A stretch of 64,000 nt of DNA from CAMLFJ01 sp035524955 (GTDB lineage Bacteria; Methylomirabilota; Methylomirabilia; Rokubacteriales; CSP1-6). Positions 24,786 through 32,972 of this stretch are shown piece after piece (position 1 is the first letter of the stretch; every line of letters starts with the position of its first letter). A program made the translations under genes and the position numbers. The DNA lies in assembly GCA_035524955.1 (NCBI GenBank), contig DATLFG010000072.1, positions 1-64,000 of the forward strand, in the 5' to 3' direction. The notes under the pieces were generated by a model that saw only the letters and a program-made list of their open reading frames with translations, searched no databases and was not told where the DNA came from.

Positions 24786-26204
24786 CTAGTAGCGGTAGTG
24801 GTCGGGCTTGTAGGGGCCGGCCTTGTCCACCCCGATGTAGCGGGCCTGGGCGTCGGACAGCTCGGTCAGTCGCGCGTTCAGCTTCTTGAGCTGCAGGCGC
24901 GCGACCTTCTCGTCCAGGTGCTTGGGCAGCACGTAGACCCCGATCGGGTACTTCTCGGGATTGGTGAAGAGCTCGATCTGGGCGATGACCTGGTTGGCGA
25001 ACGACGAGCTCATCACGTAGCTCGGATGACCGGTGCCGCAGCCCAGGTTGACCAGCCGCCCCTCGGCGAGCAGGATGATGCGCCGTCCGTCGGGGAAGAT
25101 GACGTGGTCCACCTGCGGCTTGATGTTCTCCCACTGGTACTGCTTGAGCGACGCGATGTCGATCTCGCTATCGAAGTGGCCGATATTGCACACGATCGCG
25201 TTGTTCTTCATCCGCGTCATGTGCTCGTGGGTGATGACATGGTAGTTGCCGGTGGCGGTCACGAAGATATCCGCCTGCGGCGCGGCCTCCTCCATCGTCA
25301 CCACGCGGTAGCCCTCCATCGCGGCCTGCAGCGCGCAGATCGGGTCGATCTCGGTGACCCAGACCTGGGCCGACAGCGCGCGGAGCGCCTGGGCCGAGCC
25401 CTTGCCCACGTCGCCGTAGCCGCACACCACCGCGACCTTGCCCGCCACCATGACGTCGGTGGCCCGCTTGATCCCGTCCACCAGGGACTCCCGGCAGCCG
25501 TAGAGGTTGTCGAACTTGCTCTTGGTCACCGAGTCGTTGACGTTGATGGCCGGGAACTTGAGCCGGCCCTCCTTGGCCATCTGGTAGAGCCGCTTGACCC
25601 CGGTGGTGGTCTCCTCGCTCACCCCGCGGATCTTGGGGAGCCGGGTCGAGTACCAGTGGGGGTCCTTGCCGAGCTTCGCCTCGATCGAGGCGAAGAGCGC
25701 GGTCTCCTCCTCGTTGGCCGGATGCGAGATGACCGAGGCGTCCTTCTCCGCTCCCGCACCCAGGTGGAGCAGCAGAGTGGCGTCGCCGCCGTCGTCCAGG
25801 ATCATGTTGGAGTGGGTGCCCTCCGGCCACTCGAAGATGCGGTGGGTGTAGTCCCAGTACTCCTCGAGCGACTCGCCCTTCCGCGCGAACACCGCGGTGC
25901 CCGCGGCCGCGATCGCGGCGGCGGCGTGGTCCTGGGTCGAGAAGATGTTGCAGGAGGCCCAGCGGACGTCCGCGCCGAGGGCCTGCAGGGTCTCGATCAG
26001 GACCGCGGTCTGGATCGTCATGTGCAGCGACCCGGTGATGCGGGCGCCCTTGAGCGGTTGCCGGCTCGCGTACTCCTCGCGGATGGCCATGAGACCGGGC
26101 ATCTCGGTCTCGGCGATCTGGATCTCCTTGCGGCCCCAGTCCGCGAGGCTCAGATCGGTGACGACGTGGTCCTGGGGCCGGGTCGATTTGGTAGTGGCGC
26201 TCAT
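24786..26204 (-). CDS. ahcY: Adenosylhomocysteinase
   Basis: Hydrolyses S-adenosylhomocysteine to adenosine and homocysteine with tightly bound NAD+, relieving product inhibition of methyltransferases. 472 residues, normal length. It has the N-terminal substrate region (LKGARITGSLHMTIQTAVLIE, WASCNIFSTQDHAAAAIA), NAD-binding VCGYGDVGKGSA and the C-terminal YKPDHYRY ending typical of the family. AAGGAGG precedes the ATG. It is preceded by an SAH riboswitch, so expression should rise when the substrate accumulates. A GNAT gene follows after 10 bp and a decayed duplicate of its 3' region lies further downstream. Confidence 0.98.
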   Translation of the reverse strand: MSATTKSTRPQDHVVTDLSLADWGRKEIQIAETEMPGLMAIREEYASRQPLKGARITGSLHMTIQTAVLIETLQALGADVRWASCNIFSTQDHAAAAIAAAGTAVFARKGESLEEYWDYTHRIFEWPEGTHSNMILDDGGDATLLLHLGAGAEKDASVISHPANEEETALFASIEAKLGKDPHWYSTRLPKIRGVSEETTTGVKRLYQMAKEGRLKFPAINVNDSVTKSKFDNLYGCRESLVDGIKRATDVMVAGKVAVVCGYGDVGKGSAQALRALSAQVWVTEIDPICALQAAMEGYRVVTMEEAAPQADIFVTATGNYHVITHEHMTRMKNNAIVCNIGHFDSEIDIASLKQYQWENIKPQVDHVIFPDGRRIILLAEGRLVNLGCGTGHPSYVMSSSFANQVIAQIELFTNPEKYPIGVYVLPKHLDEKVARLQLKKLNARLTELSDAQARYIGVDKAGPYKPDHYRY

Positions 26205-26233
26205 CTCGCGCCCTCCTTATGGTAGGGGAGTTT

Positions 26234-26320
26234 GCGAGCGCCGTTGCCCACAGCCGGCCCGAGGGGTCGGCCGCTCCGAGCCTGGCGGGAAGGGCTCCCG
26301 TCGCAACGCTCCTCGGAGCT
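26234..26320 (-). promoter_or_regulatory. SAH riboswitch controlling ahcY
   Basis: The ahcY leader contains the conserved SAH-riboswitch elements in order: CTCCGAGGAGCGTTGCGAC, a short CGGGA/TCCCG hairpin, CGCCAGGCTCGGAG and, further on, CAACGGCGCTC. CTCCGAG pairs with CTCGGAG (P1), and GAGCGTTG pairs with CAACGGCGCTC to form the pseudoknot. These match the Rfam SAH class (RF01057) as I know it. Known examples turn expression on when S-adenosylhomocysteine is bound. The element ends about 30 nt before the ribosome binding site. Confidence 0.93.
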
Positions 26321-26334
26321 GTGCACCGAACACG

Positions 26335-26340
26335 AGTATA
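26335..26340 (-). promoter_or_regulatory. -10 box of the ahcY riboswitch promoter
   Basis: TATACT on the minus strand lies about 15 nt upstream of the first riboswitch stem, placing the start of transcription just ahead of P1. No good -35 is visible at 17 nt; that position overlaps the divergent DinB gene start. Confidence 0.5.
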
Positions 26341-26361
26341 CACGACACCAGGAGGCTCGCG

Positions 26362-26880
26362 ATGCTCACCGCGGCGGACTTCATCCGGGCGCACCTCAAG
26401 CGGCTCCACGCCGGGCTCGACCGGGCGCTGGCCGAGCTCACGCCGGAGCAGCTCCACACGGTGCCGGCCGGGCACCCGAAGGCCAACACCATCGGGTGGG
26501 GGATCTGGCACTACGTGCGCACCGAGGACAACATCGTCCGCTGGGTGATCCAGGACCGGCGGCCGCCCATCTGGACCGAGGGCGGCTACGGCGAGAAGCT
26601 GGGGCTGCCGCCCGCCGCGCAGGGCACCGGCATGTCCACCGAGGAGGCCCAGGCGCTGCGCATCGAGGACATCCCGCTCTTCCAGGCGTACACCCAGAAG
26701 GTGTGGGCCGGCACCGAGGAGCTCTTCGACGCGGCCACGCCCGCGCTCCTCGAGAAGACGGTGACGGTCAAGCCCCTCGGCGAGATGTCGGTCGTGCAGT
26801 GCCTGGGCCAGGTGGGGCTCACCCACGGCATGACCCACCTGGGCGAGATCGCGCTGGCGCGGACGCTGATCGGCGCCTGA
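26362..26880 (+). CDS. DinB superfamily protein
   Basis: 172-residue four-helix DinB/YfiT-like protein. Helix 1 is DFIRAHLKRLHAGLDRALAEL; the putative metal-binding histidines are in GWGIWHYVRTEDN and in LTHGMTHLGEIALAR near the end. Members are metal-binding and often act as thiol-dependent transferases (mycothiol or bacillithiol) or damage-inducible proteins; no precise role is claimed. Start ATG 26362 follows AGGAGG. It shares the divergent region with the ahcY riboswitch. The nickel permease gene begins 13 bp after its stop and could be co-transcribed. Confidence 0.88.
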   Translation: MLTAADFIRAHLKRLHAGLDRALAELTPEQLHTVPAGHPKANTIGWGIWHYVRTEDNIVRWVIQDRRPPIWTEGGYGEKLGLPPAAQGTGMSTEEAQALRIEDIPLFQAYTQKVWAGTEELFDAATPALLEKTVTVKPLGEMSVVQCLGQVGLTHGMTHLGEIALARTLIGA

Positions 26881-26893
26881 TCCGCACGCCCCC

Positions 26894-27643
26894 GTGTTCC
26901 CTCTCCTGCCGCTCGCCGCGCTGGGGTTCTTCCTCGGCATCCGCCACGCCACCGATCCAGATCACGTGGTCGCGGTCGCGACGATCGTCAGCCGCGAGCG
27001 GACGATCGGAAGTGCGGCGCTGATCGGGGTCCTGTGGGGCCTCGGCCACACCGTCACGATCCTGCTGGCCGGCGGCGTCATCGCCTTCTTCGGTCTGGTC
27101 GTTCCGCCGCAAGTGGGGCTCACCATGGAGCTCTCGGTGGCCCTCATGCTCATCGTGCTGGGCGCCCTCGGCGTGGCCGGCGTCCGGCGACAGCAGTCCG
27201 GCCCGCACGCCCACGGGGACTACGTCCATGCTCATCCCGGCGGCCACGAGAGCGATCATCACGGGCACGGGGAGCACGAGACGCCGCTCGGCCGTCTCGA
27301 TCGGCGCTTCGGCGGGCTCGGCTTCTACCAGGCCGCGCGCCCCTTCGTGGTCGGCGTGGTCCACGGTCTCGCGGGCTCGGCGGCCGTGGCCCTGCTCGTG
27401 GTCGCGACCATCCACGACCCGCTTATCTACCTGGCCTACCTCATCGTCTTCGGCCTCGGGACGATCGCGGGCATGATGGTGATCACCGCGGCGATCGCGC
27501 TGCCGTTCGTGTACTCGGCCCGGAGGCTCCTCGGCGTGAACCGTGTCCTGACCCTGGCCGCCGGGCTGCTCAGCGTGGGGTTCGGGCTGTTCCTCGTCTA
27601 CCAGATCGGGCTCGTGGGCGGTCTCCTCACCGGCCGGTACTAG
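26894..27643 (+). CDS. Nickel/cobalt transporter-like membrane protein (NiCoT/UreH-like)
   Basis: 249-residue inner-membrane protein with about six helices. The Ni/Co signature H-x4-D-H is present as RHATDPDH in the first helix, followed by WGLGHTVTI. The central loop is very His-rich (PHAHGDYVHAHPGGHESDHH), as expected for metal capture. It is shorter than HoxN-type NiCoT (about 330) and closer to UreH/SODM-type forms. GTG start, 13 bp after the DinB gene. Shares CTAG stop with the convergent S9 peptidase. An orphan UreE-like gene lies 6 kb away, but no urease or hydrogenase genes are in the window. Confidence 0.88.
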   Translation: MFPLLPLAALGFFLGIRHATDPDHVVAVATIVSRERTIGSAALIGVLWGLGHTVTILLAGGVIAFFGLVVPPQVGLTMELSVALMLIVLGALGVAGVRRQQSGPHAHGDYVHAHPGGHESDHHGHGEHETPLGRLDRRFGGLGFYQAARPFVVGVVHGLAGSAAVALLVVATIHDPLIYLAYLIVFGLGTIAGMMVITAAIALPFVYSARRLLGVNRVLTLAAGLLSVGFGLFLVYQIGLVGGLLTGRY

Positions 27644-29607
27644 GGCAGGTACTTCCTGAACCAGTCCAGGATGATCCGGAAGCGCTCGAGACGGTGCCGC
27701 GGCTTGCCCGAGCGCGAGAGCTCGTGGTTCTCGTCCGGGAAGCGCACGAACACCACCTCCCGCCGCAGCGTCCTGAGCGCCATGAAGAGCTGCTCGCCCT
27801 CCCCGATCGGGCAGCGCAGGTCATCCTCGGAGTGGATGATCAGCAGCGGGGTGGTGATGTCCCGGGCGTAGGTCAGCGGCGAGCGCTCGAGGTACTTCGC
27901 CATGTTCTCCCACGGGAGAATGCCGCCCAGCTCGCCCACGTTGAAGAGGTGGCCGATGTCGCTCGACCCGAACATGGTGACGTGGCTGTTCACCGCGCGC
28001 TCCGAGCAGGCGGCCTTGAAGCGGGTGGAGTGGCCCACGATCCAGCTCGTCATGAACCCGCCGTAGCTGCCGCCCAGCAGGCCCAGCCGCGCGGGATCGA
28101 TCCAATCGAACCGGCGCAGGGCCTCGTCGAGGCCGGCCTGCACGTCCGCCGCGTCGCCGCCGCCCCAGTCGCCCACCACCGCGCGGGTGAACGCTTCGCC
28201 GTATCCCTGGCTGCCGCGCGGGTTCGTGTAGAGCACCGCGTAGCCCGCGCCCGCCTGGACCTGGAACTCGTCGAGGAACGGGTAGCCGTACTGGGCGTGC
28301 GGGCCACCGTGCACGTTGAGGAGCAGGGGATAGCGCGCGCCGGGCTTCCAGCCGAACGGTTTCATGATCCAGGCGTCCACCGTCATGCCGGCCCGCTCGA
28401 AGCGGAAGCGCTCCGGGCGGCTCAGCGCGACCTCGCGCTTCCAGTCTCGGTTGCAGTCGGTGAGCTGCCGCTCGCCCCCGCCGTCGATGCCGCAGACGAA
28501 GACCTCGGCCGGCGAGTCGGGCTCGCTCGCCGCGAAGGCCACGGTCGTCCCGTCGCGGGATGCGGAGAAGCCGCCGACGACCCGGTCGCCCGCGACGATC
28601 CGCGTGACCGGTCCGCCGCCGGCCGGCACGCGGTAGACGCCGAGGCTGCCCTGGTCTTCCGCGGCCACGGTGACGGCGCTGCCGTCGGGACTCCACACCG
28701 GCGGCACCCCGAGCGGTGAGCAGGAGCGATCGAAGTCGGCGGTGAGACAGCGGGGCGCGCCGCCGCTCGCCGGGATCGCGAAGAGCCGGATATTGCCGCC
28801 GAACGCGTTGGTCTCGGCTCGCCCCAGGTAGGCGATCGTGTCCCCGGCGGGCGAGAAGGCGGCCTGGCCGGCGGGGCCCGCGGTGGCGGTCAGCCGGCGG
28901 GGTTTGCCTCCCTCGGCGGCCGCGAGCCAGATGTCGGTGCCGTCGTCGTGGTCGCGGTCTTCGTGGCGGGCCGAGGTGAACGCGATCGAGCGCCCGTCCG
29001 GCGACCACGCGGGCTCGGCGTGGTCGTAGTCGCCCTCGGTGAGCTGGCGCGGCTCGCCGCCATCCGCGGCCACCACGAAGATCTGCGGGCGCCGATCGTA
29101 GGTGAAGCCCTCGCCGTTCCACCGGTACTTCATGGTGGTGATGACGCGCGGAGGCTTCGACGCGCGCTTGTCCTCCTCGGACTGAGGCTCCGGCGGGCCG
29201 CCGACCCGCGCGGCGAAGGCGAGGCGCGAGCCGTCTGGCGACCACGCGGGCGCGCTCAGGCCGTGACGCAGATCGGTGAGGCGCGTTGCCTCGCCCCCGG
29301 CGGCCGGCATCACGTGGAGCTGCCCCTTCTTCCCCGCCTCGCGCTCGGAGATGAAGGCTAGGCGCGAGCCGTCGGGCGACCAGCGCGGGGTCGTGTCCCG
29401 TCGCGGCCCGGTCGTGAATCGGCGGGGCTCCCCGCCGGCCGCGCTCACCACCCAGATGTTGGAGCGGTACTCGTCCTTCTCCTCGGATAGGGTGGTGACC
29501 ACGAAGGCGACGGTCCGGCCGTCCGGGGCGATCTGGGGGTCGCTGACGAAGCGGATGCGGGTGAGGTCCTGCGGGACCATCGCGCGCGGGGTGGGCATGG
29601 GGCGCAT
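27640..29607 (-). CDS. S9 family prolyl oligopeptidase/acyl-aminoacyl peptidase
   Basis: 655-residue serine peptidase. The N-terminal two-thirds is a WD40-like beta-propeller with repeated PxWSPDG motifs (PRWSPDGSRLAF, PAWSPDGSRLAF, PAWSPDGRSIAF). The C-terminal alpha/beta-hydrolase domain carries Ser in LLGGSYGGFMT, Asp in IIHSEDDLRCP and His in FPDENHELS. No signal peptide, so cytoplasmic. GTG 29625 is an earlier in-frame start, but ATG 29607, about a dozen bases after GGAG, is preferred. Cleaves short peptides, possibly N-acylated. Monocistronic and convergent with the nickel permease. Confidence 0.94.
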   Translation of the reverse strand: MRPMPTPRAMVPQDLTRIRFVSDPQIAPDGRTVAFVVTTLSEEKDEYRSNIWVVSAAGGEPRRFTTGPRRDTTPRWSPDGSRLAFISEREAGKKGQLHVMPAAGGEATRLTDLRHGLSAPAWSPDGSRLAFAARVGGPPEPQSEEDKRASKPPRVITTMKYRWNGEGFTYDRRPQIFVVAADGGEPRQLTEGDYDHAEPAWSPDGRSIAFTSARHEDRDHDDGTDIWLAAAEGGKPRRLTATAGPAGQAAFSPAGDTIAYLGRAETNAFGGNIRLFAIPASGGAPRCLTADFDRSCSPLGVPPVWSPDGSAVTVAAEDQGSLGVYRVPAGGGPVTRIVAGDRVVGGFSASRDGTTVAFAASEPDSPAEVFVCGIDGGGERQLTDCNRDWKREVALSRPERFRFERAGMTVDAWIMKPFGWKPGARYPLLLNVHGGPHAQYGYPFLDEFQVQAGAGYAVLYTNPRGSQGYGEAFTRAVVGDWGGGDAADVQAGLDEALRRFDWIDPARLGLLGGSYGGFMTSWIVGHSTRFKAACSERAVNSHVTMFGSSDIGHLFNVGELGGILPWENMAKYLERSPLTYARDITTPLLIIHSEDDLRCPIGEGEQLFMALRTLRREVVFVRFPDENHELSRSGKPRHRLERFRIILDWFRKYLP

Positions 29608-29717
29608 GATCCGCCAGCTCCGCACGTCTTGACAAGCGCCCTCCCGCCGGCCCCGCCGGGTCGACGGGTAGGCGCAAAAACCCTCATGGAGGACAATGGC
29701 GGGTAGGGAGGACCCTC

Positions 29718-30227
29718 ATGCACATCGTGGTGATGACGCTGGTTGCGCTGGTGGTCGCCGCGCCCGCCGTGGCGCGGGCGCAGGTGCAGGTGCACGTCGA
29801 CATCGGCATCCGTCTCCCCGCTCCGCCTCGTCTGGTGGTCGTACCCCAGGTGCCCGCGGTGCGCTACGTGGCGGCCCCCACCGCTCCCGGCAACCTGTTC
29901 TTCTACAACGGACAGTACTGGGCCTTCGCGAGCGGCGGCTGGTACGTCAGCGGCGGCTACAACGGTCCGTGGGTCGTCGTCGCCCCCGAGTTCGTGCCTC
30001 GACCCGTGCTGTTCGTGCCGGTGCAGTACTACCATGTCCCGCCCGGCCACTGGAAGAAGTGGGCGCGTCAGCGGCCACCGCGCTGGCAGGAGGATTGGGG
30101 GCGGGAGTGGGCCGACAAGCGCGCGTGGAAGTCGCGTGACCGGGACCGGGACGACGACGATCGGGACGACCGGCGAGACAAGGGCCGGGGGAAGGGAAAG
30201 GGGAAAGGGCGCGGGCGCGACCGCTAG
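29718..30227 (+). CDS. Secreted protein with Tyr/Trp-rich core and basic/acidic tail
   Basis: 169 residues. An N-terminal signal peptide (MTLVALVVAAPAVARAQ) is followed by a Pro/Val- and aromatic-rich part (APGNLFFYNGQYWAFASGG, YYHVPPGHWKKW) that resembles small secreted proteins with the YXWxxP-like pattern, and ends in a low-complexity charged tail of Arg/Asp then Gly/Lys (DRDRDDDDRDDRRDKGRGKG). Likely exported; function unknown. GGGAGG precedes the ATG. Stands alone. Confidence 0.75.
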   Translation: MHIVVMTLVALVVAAPAVARAQVQVHVDIGIRLPAPPRLVVVPQVPAVRYVAAPTAPGNLFFYNGQYWAFASGGWYVSGGYNGPWVVVAPEFVPRPVLFVPVQYYHVPPGHWKKWARQRPPRWQEDWGREWADKRAWKSRDRDRDDDDRDDRRDKGRGKGKGKGRGRDR

Positions 30228-30324
30228 GAGGCTGTCCCGGTAACATCGGACGATCCGCCGCCAGCGGAGTGGTCCACGTTCGAGCGCGAGCTTGGCCCGC
30301 GCTTCCCATCTCCGGGGGAAGGGT

Positions 30325-30349
30325 CGGAAGGGGGGCGTAGCCCCCTCCG
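30325..30349. terminator. Hairpin between convergent genes
   Basis: CGGAAGGGGGGC, a short GTA loop region and GCCCCCTCCG form a strong GC-rich stem in the 147-bp gap between the secreted protein gene and the minus-strand 240-residue gene. No clear T-tract on either side; a bidirectional terminator is the simplest reading. Confidence 0.5.
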
Positions 30350-30374
30350 AGTTCCCTTGCCGGGCCGCGTCCGG

Positions 30375-31097
30375 CTACAGGTACCAGCGCCGGAAGATCT
30401 CGAAGACGTTCAGCTCGCCGCCCCGCCAGTAGCGATTCGCGGGCAGCGAGAAGGCGCGGCGCTCGCGGTCGTACGTGAGGCGGGCCGGGCGCGCCGGATC
30501 GTTCGGATCGTAGGCGAGGAACTCCGCCCCGGCGCTCGTGCGCGCGCCCTCGAACACGACCATCCCGTGGTTGATGGCCAGCGAGGGAAAGCGCAGCAGG
30601 TGCACCAGCGGCGCGCGGTGATCCTCGACCGCGTGCAACAGCTTGCCCGCGGTGCGGTGCTGATGCCGGCGCGAGACCGGAACCACGATCCGCCAGTGGC
30701 TGTGCTGCACGTAGGACCGCCACGCCCCGCCGCAGGCCGCCTTCACCAGCGGCGCGCGGGCCGTGCTGAGATCCCGCAGGCCCGCGTAGCCCGGGATGAC
30801 CACGCGCTCCCCGGGCGGCGACGGCCGCCGCGGCGGCCGGCCGAGCACCGCCCGGATCAGTCGCCGATACGTCAGGTCGTCGGCGGGCGCTTCCGCCGGT
30901 TCGAAGCGCGCGTGGTAGAAGAACTGCCGCGCGGCCCGGACCAGCCCGAAGCAGCGATGCGCGTAGCGGGGCGCCGGCTCGCGGCGGACGGCGCGGGTCT
31001 GCCCCGTCGCCGCGTCGAAGTGGTACTCCCACACCAGCTCGTTCGCGAACGCGAACGTATCCCGCTCGAAATCGAAGCGTCGGGCGAGCGCGAGCAT
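30375..31097 (-). CDS. Protein of unknown function, possible papain-like fold
   Basis: 240 residues that I cannot assign to a named family. Visible features: a conserved-looking Cys in VKAACGGAWRSYVQ, a His in PSLAINHGMVVFEG and Asp/Asn in EFLAYDPNDPARPARLTYD. Cys, His, then Asp in this order and spacing, with the last two in a GHxVVV...YDPN-type context, recall papain-like cysteine peptidases; this is inference. No signal peptide or membrane helix. The start ATG 31097 is taken because the open frame further upstream is antisense to the DinB-like gene. No close operon partner. Confidence 0.65.
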   Translation of the reverse strand: MLALARRFDFERDTFAFANELVWEYHFDAATGQTRAVRREPAPRYAHRCFGLVRAARQFFYHARFEPAEAPADDLTYRRLIRAVLGRPPRRPSPPGERVVIPGYAGLRDLSTARAPLVKAACGGAWRSYVQHSHWRIVVPVSRRHQHRTAGKLLHAVEDHRAPLVHLLRFPSLAINHGMVVFEGARTSAGAEFLAYDPNDPARPARLTYDRERRAFSLPANRYWRGGELNVFEIFRRWYL

Positions 31098-31197
31098 GTC
31101 TCGAGCGTACACCCGCGCCGAGCGCCGGTCACTACCTCGCGGGTAATTGCGGCCATGACCGGACTCGCCGACATTGAGCTCCGAAAGGAGATCACTC

Positions 31198-31734
31198 ATG
31201 GTCGATGCAACGGTGAAGGAGCTGCAGCGGAAGAACGACGCGGCGTGGGAGGCCCTCGGCCGGACGCTCGAGGGCATGGAGCCGCACCTCGGGCGGGCCG
31301 ACGCGCCGGGCGAGTGGACGGCGCGCCAGGTGCTCTGCCATCTGCTCTTCGAACCGGGCTGGAAGCCGGTCGCCCTGCTCGAGCGCTTCGCGATCGACGA
31401 CCTTCCTCGGGTGGAGATCACGCCGGGCGCGGTGACGGTCACGCCCGAGCGGGAGCGCTCGACGCTGGCCCATCTGGTCGCGGCTCTCGACGGCCAGCGG
31501 CGCGACGTGTTCGGGTACCTCAGGACGCTCGGCGAGGCCGACATCGCGCGTCGAGCCCGGATCCCCCTCTTCGCGCCGCTCCTCGGCACCGACGAGGTCC
31601 CGTTGCCCGTCTTCGTCGGCGTCCTGTTCGACCGGCACTGGGCCGCGCACACCGAGCAGCTCGCCAAGATTCGCCGCGCGGCCGGATTGCCCGAAGCGAA
31701 GTACACTACCCCGACCACCGGAGCGACACGATGA
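31198..31734 (+). CDS. DinB-like (DUF664/DfsB-type) protein
   Basis: 178 residues, probably a DinB-fold four-helix protein. PGEWTARQVLCHLLFEPGWK resembles helix 2 with the first metal His, and VLFDRHWAAHTEQLAKIRR resembles the last helix with two histidines. AAGGAG precedes the ATG. It overlaps the next gene (ATGA), which encodes a small membrane protein. Similar in architecture but not close in sequence to the DinB protein at 26.4 kb. Function not known. Confidence 0.75.
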   Translation: MVDATVKELQRKNDAAWEALGRTLEGMEPHLGRADAPGEWTARQVLCHLLFEPGWKPVALLERFAIDDLPRVEITPGAVTVTPERERSTLAHLVAALDGQRRDVFGYLRTLGEADIARRARIPLFAPLLGTDEVPLPVFVGVLFDRHWAAHTEQLAKIRRAAGLPEAKYTTPTTGATR

Positions 31735-32132
31735 ACGCGAACACGGACCGCACGAGCTTTCTGCGCCGCAGCCTCCAGCTGGACGGCATCGCCTCCGGCC
31801 TCTGCGGAGTGCTGCTGCTGGCCGCCGCCTCCCCCATCTCCGCGCTCATGGGCCTGGCCGACCCGAGCATCGCGCGGCTGCTCGGCGCCTTCTTGATGAT
31901 CTATGCGGCCGCGCTGCTGTACAACGCCGCGCGCGCCACGGTCAGCCGGCGCGAGGCGGTGGCGGCGGTGGTGCTCAACGCCGGCTGGGTGCTGGGCAGT
32001 GCGCTGGCGATCCTGGCCGGCCTCCTGACGCCGGTCGGCAACCTCGCGGTGGCCGCGGTGGCCGCGGCGGTGGTGCTCTTCGCGGTGCTCGAAGTCGTCG
32101 GGCTCACGCGCCTGCGCGAGATGACGGGGTGA
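31731..32132 (+). CDS. Small four-helix membrane protein
   Basis: 133 residues with four predicted membrane segments (GIASGLCGVLLLAAASPIS, LLGAFLMIYAAALLYNAA, AVVLNAGWVLGSALAILAG, LAVAAVAAAVVLFAVLEVVG). Members of this kind are annotated only as integral membrane proteins. Overlaps the DinB-like gene upstream (ATGA) and the thioesterase gene downstream (GTGA), so the three are translationally coupled. No function proposed. Confidence 0.8.
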   Translation: MNANTDRTSFLRRSLQLDGIASGLCGVLLLAAASPISALMGLADPSIARLLGAFLMIYAAALLYNAARATVSRREAVAAVVLNAGWVLGSALAILAGLLTPVGNLAVAAVAAAVVLFAVLEVVGLTRLREMTG

Positions 32133-32927
32133 GCGCGGCGTCGTACGCCTTCGACGTCGACACGGCGGTGGAGGCCGTCGCGGACCACCGGTTCGCGGCG
32201 GCCATCACCGACCGCTGGAACGTGCTGGGCGGGGGGCCGAACGGCGGCTACGTCATGGGCGTGTGTCTGCAGGCCCTCACGCGCGTCATGCCGGCGCCCG
32301 ATCCGCTCGTGGCCTCCGCGTTTTTCCTGCGCCCGGTGCGGCCGGGCCCCGCGGAGGTGCGGACGGCCGTCGTCCGGAGCGGTCGCCGCGTCTCCACCGG
32401 CGAGGCGACGCTCTTCCAGGACGGCAAGGAGGCCCTGCGTGTGACCGCCGCCTTCTCGGACCTCCGCCGGGCCGCCGGCCGCACCCTGGTGCTCGCCGCC
32501 CGGCCGGAGCTGCCGCCTCCGGATCAGGCCGTGGACCTCATGGGCGAGAGCGTGATCCCCGAGCTCACGATCGGCCAGCGCGTGGAGTATCGCGTGGCCG
32601 CGCGGCCCGGCTGGGCGCGGGGCGAGCCGAGCGGTCGGCCGAGCCAGGAATTCTGGATGCGGTTTCCGCGACGGGCGCGAGCCGGATCTCCTGAGCCTGG
32701 CCTCGCTGGTCGACGCGGCGGCGCCGCCCGTCCTCGAGCTCGGGGAGACCGGCTCCGCGACGATCGAGCTGACCGTGCACCTGCGGGCCCATCCGGCGCC
32801 GGGCTGGCTCGCCTGCCGCGCCGCGACCCGCTTCGTCATCGGCGGCTACCACGAGGAGGACTTCGAGATCTGGGACTCGACCGGCGCCCTCGTGGCCCAG
32901 TCCCGCCAGCTCGCCCTGCTGCCGTAG
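32129..32927 (+). pseudogene. Acyl-CoA thioesterase family gene with a frameshift
   Basis: The first about 178 codons encode a TesB-like/thioesterase-superfamily hot-dog domain (WNVLGGGPNGGYVMGVCLQA, FFLRPVRPGPAEV, GEATLFQDGKEALRVTAAF). After FWMRFP at about 32668 an extra C shifts the frame; removing it restores DGREPDLLSLASLVDAAAP and continues to a good family ending (HLRAHPAPGWLACRAATRF, GGYHEEDFEIWDSTGALVAQS) stopping at 32927. So the protein would be about 265 residues if intact. It is either a recent pseudogene or a sequencing error. GTG start overlaps the membrane-protein stop. Confidence 0.85.
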
Positions 32928-32955
32928 CGGCGAGCGTTTCGGTGTCGCGTCGAGA

Positions 32956-32964
32956 TGGTATGAT
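32956..32964 (+). promoter_or_regulatory. Extended -10 element, probable leaderless start
   Basis: TGGTATGAT (extended -10) ends eight bases before ATG 32973, and no ribosome binding site lies between them. This gives the downstream gene pair its own promoter, independent of the frameshifted thioesterase. Confidence 0.45.
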
Positions 32965-32972
32965 CCGCGCAC

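Noticed and set aside
29629..29660. TTGACA between the S9 peptidase and the secreted protein gene
   Set aside because: No -10 at the right spacing on the plus strand.
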